Below, piece by piece: positions 1-10,693 of a DNA stretch of 64,000 bases. The notes below the pieces were generated by a model. The model worked only from the letters and a program-made list of their open reading frames with translations, was not told the DNA's origin and ran no database searches. The translations under genes were made by a program, and so were the position numbers. This DNA is from Daucus carota subsp. sativus (lineage: Eukaryota > Streptophyta > Magnoliopsida > Apiales > Apiaceae). The DNA lies in NCBI RefSeq assembly GCF_001625215.2, contig NC_030381.2:42282689-42346688 (forward strand), written 5' to 3'. The first letter of the stretch is position 1; each line of letters opens with the position of its first letter.

Positions 1-187
1 AATCATTATGCACTTGCAGGTTTTCATTGTTAGTTTGTATGTTTTGTTCATTTGAGCAATAGTTTTAAGACTCTAGAAATCTGAGAGTCTGAGATTAGCC
101 ACTGAAGTGCTACTGCATAGCAAAACACTTTATGATTGATTTTGCTATATAATGTATCGATCACTTGAGGTTTGACTATGTCACACG

Positions 188-447
188 CAGTGACGGAGGC
201 AGAAAAGAAATCTAATAAAAAGTGTTTATATAGGAAAAGTCATTAAGCAAAACTTATAAAGAACAGGACAAGACAGATAAAATATTGCATTAACACAGTC
301 CTGCTAAAGGGTTGATCTTTGGCAAAAGAAAGGACCATTTACCATCGAGCCAACACAAACAATTGCAACATTAAGGGTACTACATGCTATTTCTTGGTAT
401 CTAAGGGGGCCATGGACCATCTGAGAACCCCCTAAAATCCGTCACTG
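188..447. mobile_element. hAT-like MITE (non-autonomous DNA transposon)
   Basis: A 260-bp element with 10-bp perfect terminal inverted repeats (CAGTGACGGA at the left, TCCGTCACTG at the right). It is flanked by 8-bp near-identical direct repeats, GTCACACG at 180-187 and GTCACACT at 448-455, matching 7 of 8. An 8-bp target duplication is the hallmark of hAT transposition. No coding capacity is visible. The 188-bp stretch to its left contains no recognisable gene. Confidence 0.7.
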
Positions 448-1489
448 GTCACACTTGGACATCTCTGTAAAAGTATATTTGTTATTTTGCATTGCAAAGT
501 TAAAAAAATTCAATTTTGTAAAGATTGCAATTATTCAGTGAAAATGTGCAGCTTTTGTATAATGTTCAGAGGTACCATCAAAATGAAAAGGTACCAGAAA
601 AATGAAGTCCTGATTAAGATCTCATTGACGTAAATGTTTATTTCTGTCAACAAAACCTGCCGATAGAGAGAGAGAATATGTATCAAGCTACATGCATTTC
701 TGATCATTTACAATATTAGCTTTTAATTTTTATCAAAAGCCATGAATAATCTTTTGGCTGGTTTCTTCTTGGTGGATACTTCAAGATGATAGGCAGTGTC
801 AAATTCAGTGTTGGACATGAAAAGTGCCCTTTCTAAATCTTTAGTTGGATGTCTTAGTACCATAGAGACAAATTCCATGAAGACTGAATCACATGGAAGT
901 GTGATTGGTCTATCAGTTTGCAGTCCGTATTCTTATAGTATAAGTTTCTGGATGCCTTGAGACATATGAAATCGGCTGTTATATATGCAAGAAACCAAGC
1001 AGCCAGGGCCATTGTCTTAAATGTAGTCATTTTTTGTACATCAACCTAAAAGAAAGCAGGACTATGTGGTGAAAGCTACTTGTAAAGCTGCTAACCAACA
1101 CTTTGGTCCGAAGCTGTTTGCTTGCAAGAACAAGAAAGTTCAAGAGCCACAAGTATAGAAGTAGTTATTTCATGTCTAATGGAATTGATGCATTTTAGAT
1201 CAAAGGAGCCTTTCAATATGATTGCAGTGATCAATGAGAGAAATTAAACTTGTCTGCTACAATAAACACAAGTAAAAAAGGGATGACACAACACTACATA
1301 ACGTGAAATATTACGGGACATAATTTATATGGAACTTAAGTTATTCATTATGATGGTACAACTATTTCTACAAGAGGATTTACAAAATAAGCAGGTTTAC
1401 AAACTAACTTATAAGTCAACAATCTATAAGTTACATATATACATCTATATAACTGAATTCCTATTTCATAGGATCTTGTTAGGTGTTGT
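448..1489. other. Non-coding stretch, nothing recognised
   Basis: AT-rich sequence with stop codons in all frames and no open frame of note. I see no gene, RNA or structured repeat here. It may be the eroded body of the Copia-type element whose pol remnant lies just to the right. Confidence 0.4.
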
Positions 1490-2030
1490 TGTTCAGCTCT
1501 AAGAGGATTTGTAAAAATTCTGTCAGAGTGATTAGTGAAAGAAATGTGATGTGCTTTAAGTAAACCGAATAATATCTTCTGACGGATAATATCTTTTTAA
1601 GTACAAATAACTATCAAACTCAATGTGTTTGTTTTTATTATGGAACACTGGATTCTCGAAAATATGGATGGCAAATTGGTTGCCACAATAAAGTAGAATG
1701 GGCTGAATGTAAAGTATATATGTCAAGATCAGAGAATTGAAGCCATTGGAGTTCGGACAGAAAATTTGTTATGGCTCAATATTCGACTTCAGAGGAGCAA
1801 GAAACGGTTAATTGTTTCTTTTGACTTCCAAGATACAGGGCTTTCTCCCAGCACGGTAAACTAGCATGTAATGAAGTGTAGTGAGACAACCTGTCCAAGC
1901 CGAATCAGTAAAACCTTTGAGAGACGGAGAGTTTTTAGAGGATAAGAGAATACCACAATTCATAGATCCTTGTAAATATTCAAGAACATGGAGGGTTGCT
2001 TCAACATGAATTGATGTACAGTATTACATG
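1490..2030 (-). pseudogene. Degenerate Ty1/Copia pol remnant (RNase H end)
   Basis: Read on the minus strand, broken frames give the familiar end of a Copia polyprotein. In order these are a segment like WxSxKQxTVSCSSxVEY (about 1830-1780), a DNQ-type segment LYCGNQFAIHIFENPVFHN (about 1695-1640), then NKHIEFDSYLYLK, and a shifted copy of the ADIFTKPL motif (about 1520-1500). Several in-frame stops (for example right after the VEY motif) and frame changes show it is dead. No LTRs could be assigned. Identification rests on motif order, which is typical of Copia RNase H. Confidence 0.7.
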
Positions 2031-2099
2031 AATTTTAAATAACTCATCAAAAATGAATGGCCGGTAAGAGAGGCGACCGATGACGATACAGTGATAGAT

Positions 2100-2108
2100 C
2101 TTATAGTA
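2100..2108. repeat. Target site duplication, left copy (9 bp)
   Basis: CTTATAGTA, identical to 10785-10793 on the other side of the MULE. Confidence 0.85.
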
Positions 2109-2194
2109 AAAAGGCCCTGAATAACCATATTTTAACTTTTAATGCCCATAATAACAATATTTGATAAAATGGCCCCTAATAACCATTAGAGACG
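2109..2194 (+). repeat. Left terminal inverted repeat of the MULE
   Basis: It aligns with the reverse complement of 10694-10784 across its length, with shared blocks around GGCCC, ATAACCATATTT, ATGGCCC and AATAACC and a shared AGAGACG inner edge. The right copy begins AGGGTTTTGGCCCC where the left begins AAAAGGCCC, so the left end appears to lack about four bases. Confidence 0.75.
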
Positions 2195-2292
2195 CGGCTG
2201 TATTAGCGTCTATGTCTGAGACTAAGACGCTACAGCGTGTAGCGTCTCCCCCTTTTTTAATATAGACCCAAACGCTACACGCAGTAGCGTTT
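2189..2292. repeat. Subterminal palindrome cluster, left end of the MULE
   Basis: Three copies of an imperfect palindrome of the type ACGCTACA-N(2-4)-TGTAGCGT, at about 2189-2209, 2224-2246 and 2271-2292. The same motif recurs just before the transposase gene (7367-7602) and at the right end (10399-10690). Mutator transposases bind in terminal regions, so these are plausible binding or regulatory sites. That role is inference. Confidence 0.65.
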
Positions 2293-2300
2293 CCCTTTAA

Positions 2301-2308
2301 TATAAATA
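2301..2308 (+). promoter_or_regulatory. TATA box candidate of the PMD gene
   Basis: TATAAATA lies about 130 bases upstream of the proposed ATG at 2440 and directly downstream of the palindrome cluster. No other plus-strand TATA is as well placed. Confidence 0.4.
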
Positions 2309-2439
2309 CATCCTCTTAAAAACAACGGCTAACATCACAGAGGAGAGGAGAGCAGTGATATATACAGAGGGAGGAGAGGGTGATTTCTTAAAGTTATATA
2401 TAACCATCTACTGAAGCGAGCTGATTCAACGACTAACCT

Positions 2440-5400
2440 ATGGATTTCAATGTATGTTCTTCATATTTGGGCGATTTTAATGTCAAAAATGTTTTAATTT
2501 TCACTGTTTTGACATGCCTGCTATGTGTTTGATGAATGTTTCTTAAAGTATTTCAATGCCTGCTATGGATTTCAATGTATGTTCTTTCATATTTGGCCGA
2601 TTTCTTAAAGTGATATATGCCTGCTATGTGTTTTGACATGCCTGTGTTAATCTATGTCCTGCTATGTGTTTGTTGTATGTTTCGCAAGAATTCAAAGACA
2701 GCTGACACAGATTCTTATCAAACTGATATCATACTGTATGGTGCTCAATTGCAGACCTCACGCCAAGCAGCAATGTATATGTATTAATTTGAAAGAAATA
2801 TAAGCTGTAAATGAAAAGAATCAGTACTGTTAGGATAGCATTAACTATGAAAACACCTCTAATATCTTGATATAATTATGGTCTCTCATTCGAATATAAT
2901 TATGCTCTTATCATCTGGGGGAACACAAAAAAATTAAAACAATAATAAAACAATGCTTAACTTTTATCTTGCTCCGAAGTATGAATTTCTTGACTAGTTT
3001 TCTCCGTAATCCGCCTTTCGGGCTCCTGCCATTTTACAGTATGTTTTTTTACTTTGTATTATTAGCCTGTGCTCAAGATTGCAGTCTCAATATGTGCTCC
3101 TAGCTTGACTTATATTTGGATGTATTATCAGATTACATCTTAGTTTTTGATATTTGTAAAATGATAGAAATTCCTATAAATTTTAACAACAGGACTCCTT
3201 ATAATTCCGTGCACTGTTTCTGTTTCTTGAGATCACAGAAGTTTAATTCATGACAATTTTTTAGATTTTTGGAGGCAGATGAGTAAATATTGTCATGACC
3301 GACCAATATACCGATTTTTAAACTCTGCCGATTATTATTTTGTACTGCACCCCTGCAGGCTGCAGCTGCTTATAAACAAAAGGCTTCTTGATCTAATGCA
3401 CCAGAAGTGAAACAAAAGGATTTTTAATGACCTAGCTAGCGTTACACTACTTGAAAGTGTTGAGAACTTATTTCCGCGCACACATACATTGCTTTTGTTA
3501 TTAGCATGATTAATATTGACAGGATATGACTATCTCTTTATTATGTATTATTATATGTCTTTGGATGGCTAATTAATTATGAGAATTGACATTAGCATAT
3601 TAAGACATGATTTATCGGTGAATAATATACATGCTATTTTATTATATTATTGGTTATTGGATTTACATGATACTATTATATACCATTCTGCGGGAATCGT
3701 AGTATTTGTATTGTGTTAATTTAATTAGTTTCTATCTAAGGTTAGTATGATGTGCTGACTTTGTATTTCCTTGTTTTTGTTCACAGGCTATTATTAGAGA
3801 CCAGGGACCTCGTGATCCTAGCCTTCTTCACCTACAGGCCACTCATAGGTCTCGTTCTGTCTGGAGAACTGGTGCTGCGCCCTCGCAGTATTTCAGGCGT
3901 CGTGATGCCAACCAGTCTGATTTGAACATTGATGTTCGATTGATCCCCATTCTGCAGGCAGCCGGTTTTTATGGGGTAGCTCGGTTATCCACTCTTCAGC
4001 TTGATTGGAGTTTGCTTGGTGCTCTGGTAGAGAGATGGCGACCAGAGACACATTCATTCCACCTGCCGATGGGAGAGTGTACTATTACACTGCAGGATGT
4101 TGGTGTCTTGCTCGGGTTACCCATTGACGGAGAGCCCGTTATGTGTCCTGTAGGCCCTCCACCTGGACAGAGATGGGAGACCATCGTTGGTGAGATTTTT
4201 GGACAGATTCCTCCACCCGAGGCTTTCAACAACTCGAGGCTACGGCTCACATGGGTAGAGGGTCTCACTCCAGCGAGATTACGTGATGATGCAGGCGTTG
4301 AGGAGATCAGGCTTCACGCCAGGTGTTACTTGCTACAGTTGTTTGGGGGGTCACTGTTCACCGACCATTCTGGTGGACTTATACACTCCTCGTGGGTTCA
4401 TTTTGTTCGTGACCTGGAGGCGCTCGGAGGCTATGCATGGGGTCCAGCTGTTCTAGCTCGTCTATACAGGGAGCTTTGCAATGGTTGCAAAGCGAGTATT
4501 AAGGAGGTAGCTGGATGCCTTCTCTTACTGCAGCTATGGGCATGGGAGAGGTTGCCCACTCTTGCCCCTGTTCGGACCACTGTTCCATTAGAGGATGTTG
4601 CTTTTTGGGGGCATCAGCTTCCAGGACCACATGGAGCCAGGTACATAGTAGCTGTGTTTTTACTGGTTTGTACATTTCAAGTTGTGAATTGTCTTTTTAA
4701 ATTGACTAATGTGTTTTTTTGTATTCCTATGATGTCTATAGGTGGCTTGTTGGACATTCATTCGTTGAGAGTGATGGAAGCACTGTGACTACGTCTCGGG
4801 CGGCATTGGATGCGCTTGCTCCACATGAGTTTATTTGGGAGCCTTATGCTGGGATTCTTGATACACTGCCAGACTATTGTTTAGCCGGCCGTCATCTCTG
4901 GCGCTTTCGCGGCCCCATGATATGTGTTTACATAGTCGAGCCACATCAGCCGGACAGAGTTGCTAGACAGTTTGGCATGATACAGCGTATTCCCGATCAG
5001 CCACACTACTCCCACGAGCATCACGTTATGACGCTGAGGGGCCAGAAGGTCTTGGATTATGCAGTCGTACATCAGCCCAGTATGACACACTGGCAGCATC
5101 GTCTGGAGCATATTTGGATTGATGACGTGATTGATGGTCATGCTACAGTCCCAGAGTACATGGATTGGTACTTGGCTCGGACTGTGAGGTTCATTAGTCA
5201 GTTGGGTGCACTGCATACCCACCTGGTAAGTATTTTTTGACTATTATATCTGTACTTTCTGTGATATGTGTCGTGTGTTTTCGTTATCTGTAGTTGGGGT
5301 ATTAGTTGTATTAGTCGTCATGCTTTATTTGATGGGTTCTAGTAGTTGATATTGCATTTGTATTCGTTGTATTTCAGGGAGTTGTGCTAGAGACTATAGC

Positions 5401-5872
5401 AGCCAGGACAGCAGACGTCCTCCCGGATATGTCCCAACTAGCCACTCAGAGTCTGCACCATCTCCGAGATCGGAATGCATACAGGTTTGATCCACGTCAA
5501 GTTGAGGAGCAGGATGCTAGACAGGACGGGGGAGGGGAGGATGCAGGTGGTAGAGGAGGCCGTGGTGGTGGCAGGAGAGGCCGTGGTGGTGCCGAGAGAG
5601 GCCGTGCTCGTGGCAGAGGAGGCCGTGCTCGTGGCGATGGAGGCCGAGGCAGTGGACGGTTAGTTGATGAGCCGGATGATGATGCTGATCATGCGGATCA
5701 TATAGGTACAGGCGAGGATCGAGGCCCAGAGTCTTCTGCTACTGCTGCTACAGCTACTGTTGCTGATGCTTCTGCTGCTGCTGCCACATCTACTGCTACT
5801 GTAGCCGAGGCTTCTACTCGCCCTGCTGCTGCTGCTGCTGCAGCTACTACTACCGGTGCCGGTGACTGGTGA
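2440..5872 (+). CDS. Plant mobile domain (PMD, MAIN-like) protein, transposon-encoded
   Basis: Proposed exons are 2440-2451 (tentative, M-D-F-N followed by GTATGT), 3787-4640, 4742-5225 and 5378-5872. Frames join cleanly at all three junctions and give about 614 residues. Residues 5-450 match the plant mobile domain (Transposase-associated PMD family, as in Arabidopsis MAIN and MAIL1). Visible blocks are DPSLLHLQATHRS, AAGFYGVARL, the signature TITLQDVGVLLGLPI, LLQLWAWERLP and a later FIWEPY. Exon 4 (residues about 499-545) is a run of RGG/GR repeats followed by an Ala/Thr tract, resembling flexible nucleic-acid-binding tails. Known host PMD proteins are nuclear and act in silencing and gene expression; the role of transposon-borne ones is unknown. 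The first exon is the weakest part: without it the open frame begins at 3787 after a good acceptor. The TGA at 5870-5872 is followed by a long in-frame extension, described separately. Confidence 0.75.
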
Positions 5873-6256
5873 CCTAGTTTTTCTCTAGGCCTAAGTTTGC
5901 CTTCACAGCCAGTACCTGAGCAGCAGACTTCTCAGATGCGAGATACCAGTACAGATCAGCCTCCTCCTGTTGTGCAGCGTCAGCACAGGATTCGGCCTTG
6001 GCATGGTACACCAGAGGTACCCCCTTTTGACTTGGGCAGCTCTTCACAGTCTACACAGTCTACGCAGCCTAGTCAGCCTGCTACGTCTACGCAGCCTAGT
6101 CAGCCTGCTACGCAGCCTAGTCAGCCTGCTACGCAGCCTAGTGCCCTTTTGACGTCTTTTATGTTCGACGGTCAAAGAGGGCTAAGAAGGTTCCTGACTG
6201 TGGTACTGGTTCACATAGGGGATGATGATATTTGTAGGTTTTTGATGACATTCTAG
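5873..6256 (+). other. In-frame extension after the PMD stop codon
   Basis: The same reading frame stays open for 127 codons beyond the TGA, to a TAG at 6254-6256. It encodes a proline-, glutamine-, serine- and threonine-rich tail with repeated TQPSQPA units (6060-6140) preceded by GTPEVPPFDLG. The segment could be a former C-terminus cut off by a nonsense mutation, a readthrough product, or part of an alternative exon. Candidate in-frame introns across the stop are only 30-55 bases, too short for normal plant splicing. The repeated CAGCCTAGTCAGCCTGCTACG units also form a short minisatellite. Confidence 0.5.
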
Positions 6257-6361
6257 TTATAGGATGCTGAACTTGTGATATATGATAGCACGGATCTTGT
6301 AAATATTTTAATTTCATGTCGTATGTTTCTGTTTTAGTATAGCGTTAAAGTTTTAATAATT

Positions 6362-7171
6362 AAATTGGCCGACGGTTAGGGTTTAGGATCGAGGGTGTAG
6401 GGCCGGTAGGCCCTACTCCCTCGAGCCTAAACCCTAATTAAGCGAGGCTGAAGGGCCGAAGGCCCTGAAGCCGAGACGCCGGCGGAATAATAATTTTATA
6501 ACCGTTAACATTTAGGGTTTAGGTTTGGGTTTTAGAAAGATTAATTCATACTGTATATAAATTGGCCGACGGTTAGGGTTTAGGATCGAGGGTGTAGGGC
6601 CGGTAGGCCCTACTCCCTCGAGCCTAAACCCTAATTAAGCGAGGCTGAAGGGCCGAAGGCCCTGAAGCCGAGACGCCGGCGGAATGATAATTTTATAACC
6701 GTTAACATTTAGGGTTTAGGTTTGGGTTTTAGAAAGATTAATTCATACTGTATATAAATTGGCCGACGGTTAGGGTTTAGGATCGAGGGTGTAGGGCCGG
6801 TAGGCCCTACTCCCTCGAGCCTAAACCCTAATTAAGCGAGGCTGAAGGGCCGAAGGCCCTGAAGCCGAGACGCCGGCGGAATGATAATTTTATAACCGTT
6901 AACATTTAGGGTTTAGGTTTGGGTTTTAGAAAGATTAATTCATACTGTATATAAATTGGCCGACGGTTAGGGTTTAGGATTGAGGGTGTAGGGCCGGTAG
7001 GCCCTACTCCCTCGAGCCTAAACCCTAATTAAGCGAGGCTGAAGGGCCGAAGGCCCTGAAGCCGAGACGCCGGCGGAATAAATAAATTTACAACCTTTAA
7101 CATTCAGGGTTTTGGTTTGGGTTTTAGAAAGATTAATTCATACTGTATATAAATTGGCCGACGGTTAGGGT
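6362..7171. repeat. Tandem 197-bp satellite with telomere-like motifs inside the MULE
   Basis: Four nearly identical copies start at 6362, 6559, 6756 and 6953 (period 197, last 198), plus a 5' partial copy from 7151. Each unit contains TTAGGGTTTAGG and CCTAAACCCTAA, the Arabidopsis-type telomere heptamer in both orientations. These sit at the two ends of a near-perfect hairpin of about 27-bp arms centred on GGGCCGGTAGGCCC. A second small palindrome, AGGGCCGAAGGCCCT, follows. The low divergence between units points to recent amplification. It lies between the two MULE genes. Confidence 0.9.
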
Positions 7172-7366
7172 TTAATTCAAATTTCCATCAAAAAAGATTT
7201 GATATTTTTACAAATCATTTTTAATATACATTTTTAATTTAATATACATTTTACAAATTCAATATACATTTTACAAATCATTTTTAATTCAAACAAATGT
7301 GTTTTTAAATTAAAAGAAATTAAAAATCAGCGTTTTAAACATTTTTAAAAAACAATAATTAGATGA
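7172..7366. other. AT-rich spacer inside the MULE
   Basis: A run of short repeated words (AATATACATTTTACAAAT-like) links the satellite to the central palindrome cluster. No coding potential is seen. Confidence 0.4.
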
Positions 7367-7602
7367 AAACGCTACAGCTAGTAGCGTTTTGTTTTAAAAT
7401 ATGTTTTATACATTACCTAGACGCTAATGCGTCTAGCGTTTTGATTTTAAACATTTAAAAAAATAATTAGATTAAAACGCTACTGCCAGTAGCGTTTTGT
7501 TTTAATATATATTTTAAATATTACACAGACGCTATTGCGTCTAGCGTTTGCGTATAAAATAAAATTTATGTATTAGCTAGACGCTATTGCGTCTAGCGTT
7601 TT
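7367..7602. repeat. Central palindrome cluster upstream of the transposase gene
   Basis: Five palindromic units at about 7367-7390, 7420-7441, 7475-7498, 7528-7549 and 7579-7602. They alternate between two forms, ACGCTAC-N5-GTAGCGT and GACGCTATTGCGTCTAGCGT. Spacing is 50-55 bases. The cluster ends about 150 bases before the transposase ATG, with a TATAAAATA at 7553, so it occupies the promoter region. Confidence 0.7.
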
Positions 7603-7749
7603 CTTTTTTTTTTAGTTGTTATCCCAGAACCTATACACACTGCCATACACACACTGCCATACACTAACAGCCATTTCACCCAAATATTTTTGTGCCCTAA
7701 TTCACCCAAAATCTGCCCTAATTCATATTTCAAACATTCATATACAATC

Positions 7750-10135
7750 ATGGCTTCCGGTTCAGGTTCGGGCTCGGGTTCGAAAGCTGGGAATACGGTT
7801 GTTGGATGGATATACCATGACGGTAATATTATCGAATCTCAATTAGAAGGTTTTATTTATGATAAACCTGTTTCAAAGCATGTTAGGCTCGATTTATCTA
7901 TGAATTATGCCAATTTATGTGCTTTGTTACATTCCAAGTTGAAGATTGATAGTAGTAGTAGGTTGAGGATATTTTATAGGTCTAAAAATCCCGATAATTT
8001 GAAATTCGGGATTATACCTATTGAGGATGATGATGATGTAGAATTAATGTTTGGTGTTGTGGTGTCAAAAGGGATGCCATTTTTTGTTGAACTTTATGTA
8101 GAGAAATTGTCTTGTGATGGAAATTTGGTAAGGAGTAGTTCGAGTGTGGGGGAGAAGAGTAGTGGGCGTGATTCGGGGGGTAGTCATTTTAGACATGATC
8201 AGGATGTGGGTGATAGCTATATGTCTGTGGATACTTCCCATTTAGAGAGGATGACCTCATTCGACGATGTCGAGGTTGAAAATAATGAGGTCCCGTTGGA
8301 GTTGAAGGAGGGAAGGTTATTTAGCACGAAAGAGGATTTGATGCATGTGGTGAAGCAATACCACATTCAGAATCACTTAGAGATTGGAGTGATACGATCA
8401 GATCCGAGTAGTTGGTATGTTGCTTGCAAGTATAGAAATGATGGTTGTATTTGGAAGTTGAAAGCTAGAAAAAGGACTTCACATGGTAAATTTCAAATTA
8501 TGGAGAGTGTAGGACCACATACTTGCTTGAGCACTACCATCACACGAGATCATCCCAACTTGACAGCCTCGGAGATTGCTGGAGTGATTAAATCTCAAAT
8601 TGTTGCTGATCCGACAATTAAGGAGAAGGTGTTGTTAGCCACTGCTAAAGATAAGTTTGGATATGAGCCGGGCCGAAAGAAGATTAGGAATGCAAAGAAG
8701 ATTGCATTGGAGGATATTCATGGCTCGTGGGAAGGATCATATGAGGACTTGCCACATTTGATGGAAACTCTTCAGTCCTTCAATGTGGGCACGAAGGTGG
8801 AGTGGTGCTTTAAGGAGGATGATGCAGAGCACCTAGAGGTATGTTCTATCACCGTGTAATTTAATTCATTTTCATTAAGTATTTGGACTCCGTTATTCAT
8901 TTTCTAATGTAATGTTTGTTATTTATTTGGAACAGGAAGTGACATTTAGGAGATTGTTCTGGGCTTTTAAGCCATGCATTGATGGCTTCGAGTATTGCAG
9001 ACCCGTCATACTGATAGACGGGACTCATTTGTATGGACCATATCCGGGTGTTCTTCTGAGTGCAACAGCTGTAGATGGTTTTAGTCACATTCTACCATTG
9101 GCGTGTGCTATAGTGGAGTCGGAGAACAACTCTAGCTGGGAGTGGTTCATGGATAGGTTGAGGAGCTTGGTGGTTGGTCGGAGGCACGGGATATGTATCA
9201 TTTCTGATAAACATTTAGGGATCATGGCAGCTATGCAGAAGGAGGGATGGTGTGAGCCACTTAATCATCATCGGTACTGTGTGAGACATTTTGCCACAAA
9301 CTTTGCCACCAAATTCAAGAAAGCTGGATTGAAGGATAGATTGGTTGAGTTGGCATATCAGGTCCAGCCTAAGAAATTTGAACTACTATGGGGTGAGTTG
9401 TTGGCACTAGAGCCTCGAGCACTTGCATGGTTTGAGGACAAACCAGTAAGGAACTGGTCACTGGCACATGACTACGAGCATCATCGTTTTGGCATCATGA
9501 CTACCAACCATGCTGAGAGTTGGAACAATGCAATTGTCGATGCTCGGAGGCTCCCGCTTACTTCATTGGTGCGAGTACTATTCCATAAGACAGTTGAGTA
9601 CTTTGATCAACGTCGCCTTGAGATTGCAACACAAGTATCGAAAGGTAATATTTTCACCAAATATGCATCCCATCTCTTGAACCGTGCTGTAAGACGTTCC
9701 ACGGGTCATAGTGTGAAGATATTTGATCGGGGGACTTGGTTATTCCAAGTAGTTACAAGGAAGGATGGGTTGAAAGGGGGAAACACACACACGGTTCGTC
9801 TTATGGAGTCTAGTTGTACTTGTGGAAAATTTCAAGCTTATAGAATCCCTTGCTCCCATGTCATTGCATGTTGTTCACATGTGAGGATGGACTTCCATGG
9901 GTTTGTTGGTGATTGGTATAAGTTAGAGAACCAATCGAAGATTTATAATGGTATCTTTGAGCCAATTCCAAACAAGGGTGATTTTCGATATCCTACCGAG
10001 CTTGCTTTCCCGAGAGTTGTGCATGACCCCGATATGGAGAAGAAGAAGGGCCGAAGAAAATCAACGAGGTACAAGAACGAGATGGATTTCCAGAGCCGGG
10101 GAAAGCATGGAGGGACTTCATCGAGAGATAGTTGA
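7750..10135 (+). CDS. Mutator-type (MURA) transposase
   Basis: Exons are 7750-8838 and 8936-10135, joined in phase 0 by a 97-base GT-AG intron, giving 762 residues. ATG 7750 is the first in-frame ATG. Residues about 14-110 resemble a PB1-like N-terminal domain, as seen in some MULE transposases. Residues about 180-275 form the MuDR DNA-binding region, with a CKYRNDGCIWKLKA zinc-binding pattern and a later PHTC. The MULE catalytic core follows: DGTHLYG (D near 388), IISDKHLG (D near 451), the CVRH motif near 478 and NHAESWNN (E near 555). A SWIM zinc finger, CTCGKFQAYRIPCSHV, is near 657-672, and a basic tail ends the protein. No stop or frameshift is present, so the protein looks intact and could mobilise this element. 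Confidence 0.93.
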
Positions 10136-10398
10136 TTCTCTAGTTGTTTTTATTGTTGTAGTACTATGGTTCAAGTACAATTTGATATGGTTGTTTGAAT
10201 TTCGCGAAAATTGGAATTGTATGAATGATTTATGATATAAATTAAATTTTATGTTGTTATGAATTAGTTTATATTGTCCATGCAATTTACATTGAATTGG
10301 TGTTTTAAAGTTTTGGTTTTTAAGTTGCGGTTGGAGTTTTGGCTTTTTAGTGGCAGAAGACAGTAGCTTCTGCCTTGGTTTCAAAAATTTAACAGGAC

Positions 10399-10690
10399 AA
10401 CGCTATTAGGTGTAGCGTTTTAGTGTTTTTATTTAACTTAGACGCTACACGGTGTAGCGTTTCTGCTGTTTAACAAAAATCTATATTTAGAACTGAGACG
10501 CTACACCGCGTAGCGTTTTTGTTGATTTGAAGAACTGAGACGCTATACGATGAAGCGTTTGTTGTTTTAAAAAGAACTGAGACGCTATACGATGTAGCGT
10601 TTGTTGTTTTAACAAAAAAACAACTTTTTTTGTAACTTAGACGCTACACGATGTAGCGTTTTTGTTGTTTTAACAAAAACGCTACTCTAA
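10399..10690. repeat. Subterminal palindrome cluster, right end of the MULE
   Basis: About seven units of the GACGCTACACGATGTAGCGT type at 10399-10420, 10441-10462, 10495-10518, 10538-10561, 10579-10602, 10638-10661 and a half unit near 10676. Several follow the phrase AACTGA. Spacing is 40-60 bases. The motif matches the clusters at the left end and before the transposase gene. Confidence 0.75.
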
Positions 10691-10693
10691 AAA

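Noticed and set aside
3996..4268. Minus-strand ORFs opposite the PMD exons (also 4881-5222)
   Set aside because: They are shadows of the plus-strand coding exons, with no family resemblance.
6362..7171. Telomere or interstitial telomeric repeat
   Set aside because: The TTTAGGG-type motifs occur only twice to four times per 197-bp unit and not as a continuous heptamer array, so this is a satellite that contains telomere-like words.
10399..10690. Regularly spaced palindromic repeats that look like a CRISPR array
   Set aside because: The spacers are AT-rich and similar to each other, the repeats vary, and the context is the end of a plant transposon. CRISPR arrays are not found in plant nuclear genomes.
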